Below are positions 17,340 through 25,868 of a stretch of 64,000 nt of DNA, piece after piece; positions within the stretch are counted from its first letter, which is position 1, and the number at the start of each line of letters is the position of its first letter. Source of the stretch: Parerythrobacter jejuensis (GTDB lineage: Bacteria > Pseudomonadota > Alphaproteobacteria > Sphingomonadales > Sphingomonadaceae); the NCBI RefSeq assembly GCF_039536765.1, contig NZ_BAAAZF010000001.1:1736001-1800000 (forward strand). The letters are read 5' to 3'. A model generated the notes under the pieces. It did no database searches, was not told the DNA's origin, and worked only from the letters and a program-made list of their open reading frames with translations. The translations under genes and the position numbers were made by a program.

Positions 17340-17792
17340 ATGGCAATGTCAGGCGGCAAGGATGATGGCGCCCCGATGCTGGATATGAACATGACGCCGT
17401 TGATCGACGTCCTGCTCGTGCTCCTCATCATGTTCATCATCACTATCCCGGTTGCGACGCACTCGGTCGATATCGACCTTCCGCAGCCGAACCCGAATCC
17501 TCCACCAGAGGACATGATTGACCCGATCAAGAACAAGATTGTTCTGACGCAGACCGGTGAAATCCTGTGGAACGGGACCTCGATCGATCAGGGCGAACTG
17601 GTCCGCAACCTGAACCTGACGCGGGATATCGTTCCCGAGCCAGAGCTTCAGTTCGAACCGGAAGCCCAGGCGAGCTACGATATTTCGGCCCGCGTCCTGA
17701 ACGTCATCAAGACGTCTGGCGTGACCAAATTCGGTTTCGTCGGGAATGAACAATATCGTGTGTTCGGGAAACCGGCCGGCGGGCAGCAGTAA
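17340..17792 (+). CDS. exbD: ExbD/TolR family biopolymer transporter, second copy
   Basis: A 150-residue ExbD with MLDMNMTPLIDVLLVLLIMFII, the conserved Asp, and a periplasmic domain ending in KTSGVTKFGFVGNEQYRVFG. AGAAGGAG precedes the ATG by 9 nt. It is the last gene before the strong terminator at 17821. It resembles the third copy at 17923 more than the first, sharing HSVDIDLPQ / HNLEVPLPG and the FVGNE.YR.FG ending, which suggests that copies two and three arose by a later duplication. Confidence 0.94.
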   Translation: MAMSGGKDDGAPMLDMNMTPLIDVLLVLLIMFIITIPVATHSVDIDLPQPNPNPPPEDMIDPIKNKIVLTQTGEILWNGTSIDQGELVRNLNLTRDIVPEPELQFEPEAQASYDISARVLNVIKTSGVTKFGFVGNEQYRVFGKPAGGQQ

Positions 17793-17820
17793 GCGCCCAG
17801 CAGCACCAACACCAAGAGAA

Positions 17821-17848
17821 GGGGGCGGAGCGATCCGCCCCCTTTTTT
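17821..17848 (+). terminator. Intrinsic terminator of the tonB operon
   Basis: GGGGGCGGA pairs with TCCGCCCCC around a 4-nt loop and is followed by TTTTTT. It is a textbook Rho-independent terminator 28 nt after the second exbD, and it separates the operon from the third exbD. Confidence 0.93.
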
Positions 17849-17886
17849 GTGTCTATTATCCTGCCGTTTCGCGGATCCGGAGTGTT

Positions 17887-17903
17887 ATGTTATGCTGTAA
17901 CAT
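17887..17903 (+). promoter_or_regulatory. Dyad overlapping a predicted promoter of the third exbD
   Basis: ATGTTA and TAACAT form a perfect inverted repeat around TGCTG, ending 19 nt before the exbD start. A possible -10 TATGCT (17891-17896) lies inside it, with TTTCGC 18 nt upstream as a weak -35. The arrangement suits a repressor operator. The regulator is unknown. Confidence 0.45.
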
Positions 17904-17922
17904 CAGCAAAGGGAGAGTATGC

Positions 17923-18351
17923 ATGCGACTGCGCAGAATGCCCTACCGCCGCCCGCCGCACACGACTGGCGCCATGAACATGACTCCTTTCATCGATGTG
18001 CTGCTGGTTTTGATCGTGATGCTCCTGCTGTCGATCCCCATCGCGACTCACAATCTTGAAGTGCCGCTCCCGGGAAAGGGACTGGTCAAATTTGCGGTGC
18101 AGGCCCAGAACTCGGTAACAATCGACAGGAGCGACCGCCTGTTTTGGAATGGTAACAAGCTCAGCCGGGATGATCTGGGCGCGCAATTGACGGCCGCAGC
18201 CGGTCTGGAAGATCAACCAGTGATCAGGTTCGAACCGGAAGCACTGGCCAGCTATGACCGCTCCGCCAAAACCATCGCTCTGATCAAGGATTCCGGGATC
18301 GAGAAGTTCGCCTTCGTCGGCAATGAGCGTTATCGCGAGTTCGGGCGCTAG
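17923..18351 (+). CDS. ExbD-like protein, third copy, separately transcribed
   Basis: A 142-residue ExbD homologue with a strongly basic N-terminus (MRLRRMPYRRPP), then AMNMTPFIDVLLVLIVMLLLSI with the protonatable Asp, and a periplasmic domain ending FVGNERYREFG. ATG at 17923 has GGGAGAG 5 nt upstream; an earlier in-frame opening was rejected because it runs through the terminator. It stands outside the tonB operon behind its own dyad. It may join ExbB as an alternative subunit. Its TAG is interlocked with the convergent helicase stop (CTAG, 18348-18351). Confidence 0.85.
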   Translation: MRLRRMPYRRPPHTTGAMNMTPFIDVLLVLIVMLLLSIPIATHNLEVPLPGKGLVKFAVQAQNSVTIDRSDRLFWNGNKLSRDDLGAQLTAAAGLEDQPVIRFEPEALASYDRSAKTIALIKDSGIEKFAFVGNERYREFGR

Positions 18352-20789
18352 GGCTGATCATCCACCCGCATCGCGGCGCTTGCCAGGCTCTCCGCTTCCA
18401 GCAGCAGCTCGTCATCCACCGCCCCCTGCGGCACGCTTTCGCGGCCGATCATGACCATCACCGGCACCGCGAGCGGGCTGACTCGCTCCAGTTCGACATG
18501 CAGCAATTGATCCTGTGACCGCTCGAGCAGTTCCTGTAGTCGCCCGATATCGGTTAGCCGCTCGCGGGCGTCGGCCCAGGCGGCCTCCAACAGCACATGG
18601 TCGGGCTCGTATTTGCGCAGCACGTCGTAGATCAGATCGGTCGAGAAGGTGACCTGTCGCCCGGACTTGCGCTTGCCCGGATGTTGCCGTTCTACCAGAC
18701 CGCCGATCACGGCAACCTCGCGGAAGCTTCGTTTCAGCAGGTAACTCTCCTGCACCCACTCGACGAATTCATGCGCCAGAATGTCGGGCGACAAGAGCGG
18801 GGCCGGGTCCGCCACTGGCTTCAGGCCCCACACCGCCAGCGAGTAATCATTAGCCACGAAACCGCCTGGCATAAGCCCGCGATCTTCCATCCGTTTGGTG
18901 ATCAGCATGCCCAGCGACTGGTTCGCATTCCATCCAGTGAAAGTGTAATAGACCGTGTAATGCCGTTTCGAATGCGGGAAGCTCTCGACCAGCAAATTGT
19001 CGGGTCCCGGCATCTGGCTGCGCCAGTCCTGCACTTCCAGCCATTCGCGCACATCGTCAGGAAAACGTGCCCAGCCTGCACGATCAACCAGCATTGCCCG
19101 AACCCTGTCAGCCAGATGGGTCGTAAGCGGCATCCGCGCGCCGCCGTAAGACGGGATCATGGCCGATTTGGCCGTAGCGCGAACGATCACGTCCATATCC
19201 TTGACGCTTTCGACCTCGAGTGATTGGCCAGCAAAGGCGAAAGTGTCACCCGCCGAAAGTGAAGCGGCAAAGCGCTCCTCCACGCGGCCCAACGAGCGGC
19301 CGTTGCGAAACCGCACTTCGAGCATCTCGCTATCGATGATGATGCCGGCATTGAGCCGGTGCTTGGCCGCCATTTCGGGATGGCTCAGCCGCCACACACC
19401 CTGTTTGTCGCGCACGATGCGCCGGAACTTGTCATAGGCCTTGAGAGCATAACCGCCTGTCGCAACATAGTTCAGGACCCGCTGCCACACCGTCTCGTCG
19501 ACATAGGCATAGGCCAGCGACGAGCGGATTTCCGCCAACAGGATCGCTTCATCAAACGGCGCTGCGCAGGCACAAGCCATAATGTGCTGGGCCAACACGT
19601 CGAGCCCGCCGGGCCGGAATTCCTCCCCGTCGCGCTGGCCCGCATCAACGGCATCCTTGGCTGCCTGCGCCTCCAGAAATTCGAACCGGTTGCCCGGCAC
19701 CAACAACGCACGACTGGGCTGATCCAGCCGATGGTTCGCGCGGCCCACGCGTTGCAACAGCCGGCTCGATCCCTTGGGCGCACCCATCTGCACCACGCAA
19801 TCAATGTCGCCCCAATCTACCCCCAGATCGAGGCTGGCCGTAGCCACCAGAGCCCGCAGCTCGCCCCGCGCCATCGCTCCTTCGACCTTGCGCCTGGCTT
19901 CCTTGCTCAGGCTCCCGTGATGGATGCCGATCGGCAGAGTTTCCTCGTTCACGTCCCACAGCTGCTGGAAGATAAACTCAGCCAGGAAGCGCGTGTTAGT
20001 GAAGACGAGCGTCGTACGGTTCTTGCGGATAGTCTGGTAGAGTTGGCCAACCGCCCAAGTGCCGGCATGGCCACCCCATGGGACCCGCTCTTCCTCGGGT
20101 AGCAATATCTCCACCTGCGCCGGTGCACCCTCTTCCCCTTGGACAAGAGCGACTGTGTCGATCTCCCCCCATGGCGCCAGCCACTCGCGAAAGCCTTCGG
20201 GATTGGCGAGTGTGGCGGAAAGCGCAACGCGCTGCATTTGGGGTGCAAGGGCCTGCAGCCGTGCCAAGCTGAGCGCCAGCAAGTCGCCCCGCTTGCCAGT
20301 CGCAAAGGCGTGCACTTCATCGATAACGATCCGCTTGAGCGATCCGAACAGCTCGAAACTGTCGGGATAGCTCAGCAGGAGCGAGAGCGATTCCGGGGTC
20401 GTCAGCAAGACATGCGGCGGCTTCGTTCGCTGGCGCTTCTTGCGATCCGACGGCGTATCCCCGCTGCGGGTCTCGATCCGGAGGGGAAGCCCCATTTCCT
20501 CCACCGGAGTGACGAGGTTGCGCTGCACATCATGCGCCAACGCCTTGAGCGGCGAAACGTAAAGCGTGTGTAACCCGTCTTGCGCAGCTGCATCCGCCAA
20601 ACGCGAAGGACAGAAATCCGCCAAGGTCGGCAGGAACCCGCCGAGCGTCTTGCCTGCGCCCGTATCGGCCACCAACAGCGCATGCTTTCCAGCATCCGCC
20701 GCGGCCAGCATTTCCGCCTGATGCCGCCTGACGCGCCAGTCGCGGCCGGAAAACCAGCGTTCGATTTCAGGAGGAATGTCAGCTTGCAT
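18348..20789 (-). CDS. Ligase-associated DNA damage response DEXH-box helicase (Lhr-like)
   Basis: An 813-residue superfamily 2 helicase. Motif I is ADTGAGKTL near residue 42, motif II is IDEVHAFATG, motif III is SATLANPE, and motif VI lies in GSSRLLQRVGRANHR. The C-terminal half matches the Lhr-type helicases usually encoded beside an ATP-dependent DNA ligase and an MBL-fold exonuclease. Neither partner is within reach here. ATG at 20789 is used; GTG one codon upstream is possible. It is the last gene of a same-strand run from mipZ and follows the DUF2059 gene by 49 nt. Confidence 0.9.
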   Translation of the reverse strand: MQADIPPEIERWFSGRDWRVRRHQAEMLAAADAGKHALLVADTGAGKTLGGFLPTLADFCPSRLADAAAQDGLHTLYVSPLKALAHDVQRNLVTPVEEMGLPLRIETRSGDTPSDRKKRQRTKPPHVLLTTPESLSLLLSYPDSFELFGSLKRIVIDEVHAFATGKRGDLLALSLARLQALAPQMQRVALSATLANPEGFREWLAPWGEIDTVALVQGEEGAPAQVEILLPEEERVPWGGHAGTWAVGQLYQTIRKNRTTLVFTNTRFLAEFIFQQLWDVNEETLPIGIHHGSLSKEARRKVEGAMARGELRALVATASLDLGVDWGDIDCVVQMGAPKGSSRLLQRVGRANHRLDQPSRALLVPGNRFEFLEAQAAKDAVDAGQRDGEEFRPGGLDVLAQHIMACACAAPFDEAILLAEIRSSLAYAYVDETVWQRVLNYVATGGYALKAYDKFRRIVRDKQGVWRLSHPEMAAKHRLNAGIIIDSEMLEVRFRNGRSLGRVEERFAASLSAGDTFAFAGQSLEVESVKDMDVIVRATAKSAMIPSYGGARMPLTTHLADRVRAMLVDRAGWARFPDDVREWLEVQDWRSQMPGPDNLLVESFPHSKRHYTVYYTFTGWNANQSLGMLITKRMEDRGLMPGGFVANDYSLAVWGLKPVADPAPLLSPDILAHEFVEWVQESYLLKRSFREVAVIGGLVERQHPGKRKSGRQVTFSTDLIYDVLRKYEPDHVLLEAAWADARERLTDIGRLQELLERSQDQLLHVELERVSPLAVPVMVMIGRESVPQGAVDDELLLEAESLASAAMRVDDQP

Positions 20790-20838
20790 CACCCGTCAAG
20801 CGATGCAGGCCGCAATCCGCTTGCGCAAGCCCGACCTG

Positions 20839-21657
20839 TCAGTACGCGTCTTCGGATGCCGTCTCTGCCGCCGGCTCGTTCGCAGCCAACTCGTCTTTCG
20901 ACACGCCCAGTATCCGGGCCAGCCGGGTCTGCTCGTCCGCACTCAGTTGGGAATAGGTCCGCGCCGGGGGCAAATCAGCGACCGACTGGGTCATGCGCTC
21001 CATCATTTTGGGCATCATTTCCATCATCGATGGCATCAGCTCGTTCATGGCAGACATGACCTGCGGATCCATAAAGATCAGCATGGATTCTGCGGCATAG
21101 CGACTGCCCGACGGGGTACTGAAAAATGCGTTCATGTCGCCCAGCTCAGCGGGCGTAAAGCGCACGGCATAGGCACGGGTCAGGCCCGCACGATAGGATG
21201 GCTCGATCTCGTCCATCAATTCGGTCATCATGTTGAGCGTGGTGTCCATCATCCGCTTGTTACGCTCTTCAAAAGCCGGATCGAGGATCGCCATCGCTTC
21301 GCCAATGCTGCCTTCCGCAGCCGGATCGACCGCCGCAAGATTGCCGACCAGCTTGGCCAGTTCTGCAGCAGGCACCTGCAACATCGAGCCCATGATGCCA
21401 TCCATCATCGGCTTCATGCTCTCATCCATCATCTTGGCATAGGTGCCCGTCGGAAAGATCCGGTCGACCACCAATTGCGCAGCAGGCAGGCGGCTTTCCT
21501 GCTCCGGCGTCAGAGGATCAGCCTCGCCGAACATCGACCCCATAAGATCAGCAACCCGGGCGTCTTCAACCTGGGCAGTTGTGCCTTCTTCCTGGGCAAA
21601 AGCCGGTGCCGCGACCAATCCGAGGGCCGCCGCGCTCGAAACGAGAAATCTGCGCAT
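20839..21657 (-). CDS. DUF2059-type secreted protein, methionine-rich
   Basis: A 272-residue exported protein whose start MRRFLVSSAAALGLVAAPAFAQ is a typical signal peptide (cleavage after FAQ). ATG at 21657 is preferred because GGAG is 6 nt upstream. The region around residues 165-210, with YRAGLTRAYAVRFTPAELGDMNAFFSTPSG, is characteristic of DUF2059. Two helical stretches are packed with methionine (around KMMDESMKPMMDGIMGSML and MNELMPSMMEMMPKMMERM). Function is unknown. The gene is 11 nt downstream of the phosphohexomutase gene. Confidence 0.8.
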   Translation of the reverse strand: MRRFLVSSAAALGLVAAPAFAQEEGTTAQVEDARVADLMGSMFGEADPLTPEQESRLPAAQLVVDRIFPTGTYAKMMDESMKPMMDGIMGSMLQVPAAELAKLVGNLAAVDPAAEGSIGEAMAILDPAFEERNKRMMDTTLNMMTELMDEIEPSYRAGLTRAYAVRFTPAELGDMNAFFSTPSGSRYAAESMLIFMDPQVMSAMNELMPSMMEMMPKMMERMTQSVADLPPARTYSQLSADEQTRLARILGVSKDELAANEPAAETASEDAY

Positions 21658-21668
21658 TGTCATCTCCA

Positions 21669-23072
21669 TTAATGTCCCGCCTGTTCGCCGCGTTCGAGGC
21701 CTGAAAGCGCCAGCTGCTCGTCAATTTGCGCCATCAGGCGCGCTACAGCCGCTTCGCTATCTCCCTCAGCCCGCGCGACCAGCACGTCTTGTGTGTTCGA
21801 GGCCCGTAGCAACCACCAGCCATCATCGGTCGTCACTCGCACGCCGTCTGTATCATTGACCTGTCCATCACTGCTGCTGAGCCGCTGCTTAACCTCGTCA
21901 ATCGCAGCGAACTTTCTCGCCTCATCAACCTGGAACCGCATTTCGGGCGTGTTGACCATGGCTGGCATTTCACCGCGCAATTGCGTTACCGATTTGCCCA
22001 GCCTGGCGCTCGCCGCCATCAACCGCACCCCGGCATAGAGCGCATCGTCGAAGCCGTAATAGGTGTCAGCGAAAAACACGTGGCCGCTCATCTCACCGGC
22101 CAGCGGGGAGCCTGTTTCCTTCATTTTGGACTTAATCAGGGAATGACCTGTCTTCCACATCAGCGGCTCTCCGCCATGCTTCGTAACATGATCGAACAAG
22201 GCAAGGCTGGCCTTCACATCGGCGATAATCGTAGCGCTAGGTAATCTTCCGAGGAGGTCCTCGGCATAAATCATCAGCAGCTGATCCCCCCATATGACTC
22301 GGCCTTCGCCGTCAATCGCACCGATCCGGTCGCCATCGCCGTCGAAAGCCACTCCGAAGTCGAGATTCTTCTCGGCGACGAGAGTCTTCAGGTCAGCCAG
22401 ATTGGCTTCGACCGTTGGATCAGGATGGTGGTTTGGAAAATGCCCGTCGACTTCAGTAAACAGCAAATGATGCTCCCCCGGCAGACGCGCGACCAGCGCC
22501 TCCAGAGCGGGGCCAGCCGCTCCGTTGCCGGCGTCCCAGCCGATCCGCAGCCCGTCAAGCATACCGGCATCAATCCCGTCCAGGCCGGTCAGCAGGCGGT
22601 CGATATATTCGCCCATGATCGCCTTGTCGGTGACAGCGCCGGAACCATCCAGCCAGTCGCCAGCAGCGGCGACCCCGCCAAGATCCTGGATATCCGCGCC
22701 GAAAAAGGGTCGGCCCTGAAATACCATTTTGAAGCCGTTATAATTGGCGGGATTGTGGCTGCCAGTTATCTGAATGCCGCCATCCACCTGCTCGGCTGAC
22801 GCTTCTGCATAATAGAGCATGGGGGTTGGCCCCATACCGATCCTGACCACATCACAGCCGCTTGCTGTCAGCCCTTCGACCAGGGCGTGTTCCAGCATGG
22901 GGGAGCTGACCCGGCCATCATAGGCCACAGCGACGGTCTTGCCGCCGGCCCGTGCCAGCATGGAGCCGAAGCTGCGCCCAATAGCGCGTGCATCGTCCGC
23001 TTCCAGCGTTTCGCCGATGATGCCGCGAATATCATATTCACGCAGGATCGTGGGATCAAAACTATGGCTCAT
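21669..23072 (-). CDS. Phosphomannomutase/phosphoglucomutase
   Basis: A 467-residue alpha-D-phosphohexomutase that interconverts 6- and 1-phosphates of mannose or glucose for polysaccharide and LPS precursors. It has REYDIRG at residues 11-17, the phosphoserine loop GIQITGSHNPANYNG, the metal-binding DFGVAFDGDGDRIGAID loop, the sugar-binding GEMSGHVFFAD and a C-terminal phosphate-binding RASNTQDVLVARAEG. The layout fits AlgC/ManB-type bifunctional enzymes, and substrate preference is not decidable. Start ATG at 23072 lies 10 nt after the J-protein stop. Confidence 0.92.
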   Translation of the reverse strand: MSHSFDPTILREYDIRGIIGETLEADDARAIGRSFGSMLARAGGKTVAVAYDGRVSSPMLEHALVEGLTASGCDVVRIGMGPTPMLYYAEASAEQVDGGIQITGSHNPANYNGFKMVFQGRPFFGADIQDLGGVAAAGDWLDGSGAVTDKAIMGEYIDRLLTGLDGIDAGMLDGLRIGWDAGNGAAGPALEALVARLPGEHHLLFTEVDGHFPNHHPDPTVEANLADLKTLVAEKNLDFGVAFDGDGDRIGAIDGEGRVIWGDQLLMIYAEDLLGRLPSATIIADVKASLALFDHVTKHGGEPLMWKTGHSLIKSKMKETGSPLAGEMSGHVFFADTYYGFDDALYAGVRLMAASARLGKSVTQLRGEMPAMVNTPEMRFQVDEARKFAAIDEVKQRLSSSDGQVNDTDGVRVTTDDGWWLLRASNTQDVLVARAEGDSEAAVARLMAQIDEQLALSGLERGEQAGH

Positions 23073-23082
23073 CGTGGATGCC

Positions 23083-23379
23083 TCATTTGGGGGGTATTTC
23101 TTCTGGCAGTTCGTCCAGCAACAGGTCACGCGCTGCATTCGCTTCGTGAACCTGGTCGTTGGAGCCGCCACGGTCAGGATGGACCATGGCGACCAGCCGC
23201 TTATGCGCGCCAAGTATTTCAGATCTGTTGGCAGTACCAGTAATGCCCAGCAAGCGGCGGGCCCGGCCTACGGCCTGTTGGCGGACAGACGAACCGCGCA
23301 GGTAATCCCACGGCCAGCGTCCCAGCAGCAGGCGGCATCCAATCGCCACGATGGCAGCGAGAACGAGAAACCGCAGCAT
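23083..23379 (-). CDS. Membrane-anchored J-domain protein
   Basis: A 98-residue protein with one N-terminal membrane helix (MLRFLVLAAIVAIGCRLLLG) and a short J-domain at the C-terminus (about 50-95). The HPD tripeptide needed to stimulate DnaK occurs in AMVHPDRGG. This Tim14/DjlA-like layout places the J-domain in the cytoplasm or at the inner face, depending on orientation. ATG at 23379 is chosen because the longer frame would overlap mipZ. It sits 7 nt after mipZ and 10 nt before the phosphohexomutase, so coexpression with mipZ is likely. Confidence 0.85.
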   Translation of the reverse strand: MLRFLVLAAIVAIGCRLLLGRWPWDYLRGSSVRQQAVGRARRLLGITGTANRSEILGAHKRLVAMVHPDRGGSNDQVHEANAARDLLLDELPEEIPPK

Positions 23380-23386
23380 CCGTGCC

Positions 23387-24199
23387 TCAGGCCGGCTCAA
23401 GCGCCGGGGTGACATCACCCGGCATGGGCAGTTTGAGGCCCTGGACCAGCTGGCGAAGCTCCTGCCGTGCGACCAAGTGGCTCGTCCCCAGATCTCCCAG
23501 ATGCCCCTTGTCGAGCAAAGTCAGGCCCGACGGAAACAGCTCGCGATAAATCACGCGTTCCGACAGGCCGGAGGTCACCCGGAAGCCAACGCGCTTGGAA
23601 AGCTCGGTCAATGCGCGCTCGATCCGCTGCATATTGCGGGCTTCGGTATAGCCGGTGCGGTTACGCACGACGACCCAGTCCATTTCGCGACGTTGCTCTT
23701 CGACAGTCGCCTTGCTGCGCTTGATCCGCGATTCCCAGATCAGCTCGGCATAGAAACTCAGCCTGCGAACCTTGAACGTTTCGGCATCGACTTGCCCGAT
23801 CAGGTCAAAATCGACGAAACTGTCATTGAGCGGAGTCACCAGAGTGTCCGCCTCGGTCGCCGCATGACGGGCCAGGGGATCGTCGCGGCCGGGCGTGTCG
23901 AAAATCAGGAAGTCGGCCGTCTTGCCCAACTCGTTGGCCAGTGCCTCCAACCCGGCGACATCGCCTTCCCCATACACTTCGCACCGGGCCGCAGGCAGTT
24001 CGATCCCGCGCCGTTGCTGGGTTTCACTGCGGTTCTCGAAATAGCGATGCATGGTGCGCTGGCGATGGTCGAGATCGATCGCAGCGACCCGCGCACCCTT
24101 GTAAGCCAGCGCCACTGCGACATGGACAGCGGTTGTCGATTTGCCCGTTCCGCCCTTCTCGTTGGCGAAAACAATGCGGTGGGGGCGAGTCAGCGTCAC
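23387..24199 (-). CDS. mipZ: Division-plane positioning ATPase MipZ
   Basis: A ParA-like ATPase that in Caulobacter forms a gradient from the ParB-bound poles and keeps FtsZ from assembling there. The 270-residue protein has the deviant Walker A ANEKGGTGKSTTAVHVAVAL near the start, IDLDHRQRTMHRYFENR, and DFLIFDTPGRDDPLARHA. The family ending LRQLVQGLKLP is present. GTG at 24199 (AAGG 8 nt upstream) gives the expected N-terminus; TTG at 24220 would add seven residues. It heads the mipZ-J protein-phosphohexomutase-DUF2059-helicase run, divergent from panC. Confidence 0.95.
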   Translation of the reverse strand: MTLTRPHRIVFANEKGGTGKSTTAVHVAVALAYKGARVAAIDLDHRQRTMHRYFENRSETQQRRGIELPAARCEVYGEGDVAGLEALANELGKTADFLIFDTPGRDDPLARHAATEADTLVTPLNDSFVDFDLIGQVDAETFKVRRLSFYAELIWESRIKRSKATVEEQRREMDWVVVRNRTGYTEARNMQRIERALTELSKRVGFRVTSGLSERVIYRELFPSGLTLLDKGHLGDLGTSHLVARQELRQLVQGLKLPMPGDVTPALEPA

Positions 24200-24284
24200 A
24201 AACGGGGCCTTTGCAAGCAATTGAAGAGCGTGCGCGAAGCGGTCTAAGGCAGCGCGACAGAATCATATCGGAGGCCCTTCGCCC

Positions 24285-25148
24285 GTGCAAACCATCGACC
24301 GGCTGGACATGTTGAGAACCGCCATTGCCGACTTGCGCAAGGATGGTGCGCGGATCGCGCTGGTCCCGACCATGGGCGCGCTGCATGAAGGGCATCTGAC
24401 CTTGATGCGCGAAGCCAGGCGGCAGGCCGATCATGTGGTCGCCTCCATCTTCGTAAACCCGACCCAATTCGGCCCGAACGAGGATCTGGAAGCTTATCCA
24501 CGCCAACTGGCGCAGGACAGCGCCATGCTGGAAGCAGAAGGCGTCACCCTGCTTTGGGCTCCGCCCGTCAGCGAGGTCTATCCCAATGGTTTTGCCACCA
24601 ATATCGCCGTCGAGGGCATTAGCGCCGAATTTTGCGGGGCGAACCGCCCGGGCCATTTCGATGGCGTCGCGACCGTCGTGTGCAAGCTGTTCCACCAGGT
24701 CCTGCCCGACATGGCTTTCTTCGGTGAAAAGGATTTCCAGCAGTTGGCCGTGATCCGCGCCATGGCACGCGATCTCGACCTGACCCGGCCGCATGTCGAT
24801 GCCATTATCGGTGTTCCGACAGTGCGCGAGGGCGATGGTCTCGCGATGAGCAGCCGCAACCGCTACCTGACCCCGGAACAGCGCGCCGCGGCGGCCACGT
24901 TGCCGCGCGCCATGAAAGCCGCGATCGCTGCCATCGCCAATGGGGCAGATGCGCCGGCGACGCTCGCCTCACTCGAGGCTGCCTTGTTGCAAGCCGGTTT
25001 CGAAAGCGTGGATTATGCCGCTTTGGCCGACCCACGGTCGCTCGCCCGCATCGACAGCACAGGCGGGAAGCTTGCCCGGCTGCTGGTCGCTGCGCGGATC
25101 GGCGGAACGCGACTGATTGACAATATGGCCGTAGAGCCCGCCGGCTGA
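24285..25148 (+). CDS. panC: Pantothenate synthetase
   Basis: It condenses pantoate and beta-alanine with ATP to pantothenate, the precursor of CoA. The 287-residue protein has VPTMGALHEGHLTLMREA with the HxGH-type nucleotide motif, SIFVNPTQFGPNEDLEAYPR, FFGEKDFQQLAVIRAM and LAMSSRNRYLTPEQR. The start is GTG at 24285, with GGAGG 10 nt upstream. It is monocistronic or followed by the PilZ gene at a 53-nt distance, and divergent from mipZ. Confidence 0.96.
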   Translation: MQTIDRLDMLRTAIADLRKDGARIALVPTMGALHEGHLTLMREARRQADHVVASIFVNPTQFGPNEDLEAYPRQLAQDSAMLEAEGVTLLWAPPVSEVYPNGFATNIAVEGISAEFCGANRPGHFDGVATVVCKLFHQVLPDMAFFGEKDFQQLAVIRAMARDLDLTRPHVDAIIGVPTVREGDGLAMSSRNRYLTPEQRAAAATLPRAMKAAIAAIANGADAPATLASLEAALLQAGFESVDYAALADPRSLARIDSTGGKLARLLVAARIGGTRLIDNMAVEPAG

Positions 25149-25201
25149 CCAGGATAAGCACTATCCCCTAGGCTATTGCGAGCGCTTCCTTTGCCGGACT
25201 G

Positions 25202-25621
25202 ATGCACTCTTGCTTCATGTCCGGCTTGCAGACATCTTCGATTACACCCTTGGCGCGCCGCGAACGCAGCCGCCTGAAGACACGCTTGCCCGCCCGGATT
25301 ACCACTCTCACCCATAGCTGCACGGCCGTCCTCCTCGATATCTCGATCACCGGCGCGCGAATCGAATTGTCGCCATATGCATCCACACCGGTCGCATTCC
25401 AGATCGGCGAGACCGTCTTGCTGCAATGGGGCAATTTCGAAAAGCTGGGGCATCTGGTGTGGGAGGTTGGCACTGTCGCAGGCATGGTGTTCGAAGAACT
25501 CGTCACCCCGCGCGAAATCATCGCCACGCGTGATATGCAGGACGAGCTGGCCCGCAATGGCGGGCTGCAATCGGTCGAGCACGCCGTCGCGCGATCATGG
25601 TATGAAGGTCATGCCCGCTAG
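25202..25621 (+). CDS. PilZ domain protein
   Basis: A 139-residue protein consisting mostly of one PilZ domain, a c-di-GMP receptor fold. The RxxxR-like arginines lie in ARRERSRLKTRLPAR (about 19-33), and the (D/N)xSxxG motif is LLDISITGARI, so c-di-GMP binding is plausible. No output domain is attached. The start may be ATG 25202 or ATG 25217; neither has a strong Shine-Dalgarno. It ends just before the oppositely oriented tRNA-Gly. Confidence 0.85.
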   Translation: MHSCFMSGLQTSSITPLARRERSRLKTRLPARITTLTHSCTAVLLDISITGARIELSPYASTPVAFQIGETVLLQWGNFEKLGHLVWEVGTVAGMVFEELVTPREIIATRDMQDELARNGGLQSVEHAVARSWYEGHAR

Positions 25622-25637
25622 TTTTGCTGGAAACAGC

Positions 25638-25711
25638 TGGAGCGGGTAGCGGGAATCGAACCCGCATAACCAGCTTGGAAGGCTGGGGCTTTACCACTAA
25701 GCTATACCCGC
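25638..25711 (-). tRNA. tRNA-Gly (anticodon TCC)
   Basis: A 74-nt cloverleaf read on the minus strand from GCGGGTA to TACCCGC-T-CCA, with encoded CCA. The anticodon stem CCAGC/GCTGG encloses the loop CTTCCAA, giving TCC, which decodes GGA and GGG. The T-arm has TTCGATTC. All four stems pair. Confidence 0.97.
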
Positions 25712-25868
25712 ACGTCCAGCGTGGCGGCTCCTTTCCAAGAATAGTGGCGCTGCGTCAATATTCCATTGCACCTTAGGCGAGATTGGATCGTTGCTGCACT
25801 GGCCTTTCCGGCTGCAAATCCATTCTATATTGGCCATCGGGCTCCGCCACCCTAGCTGGACCCCAATC

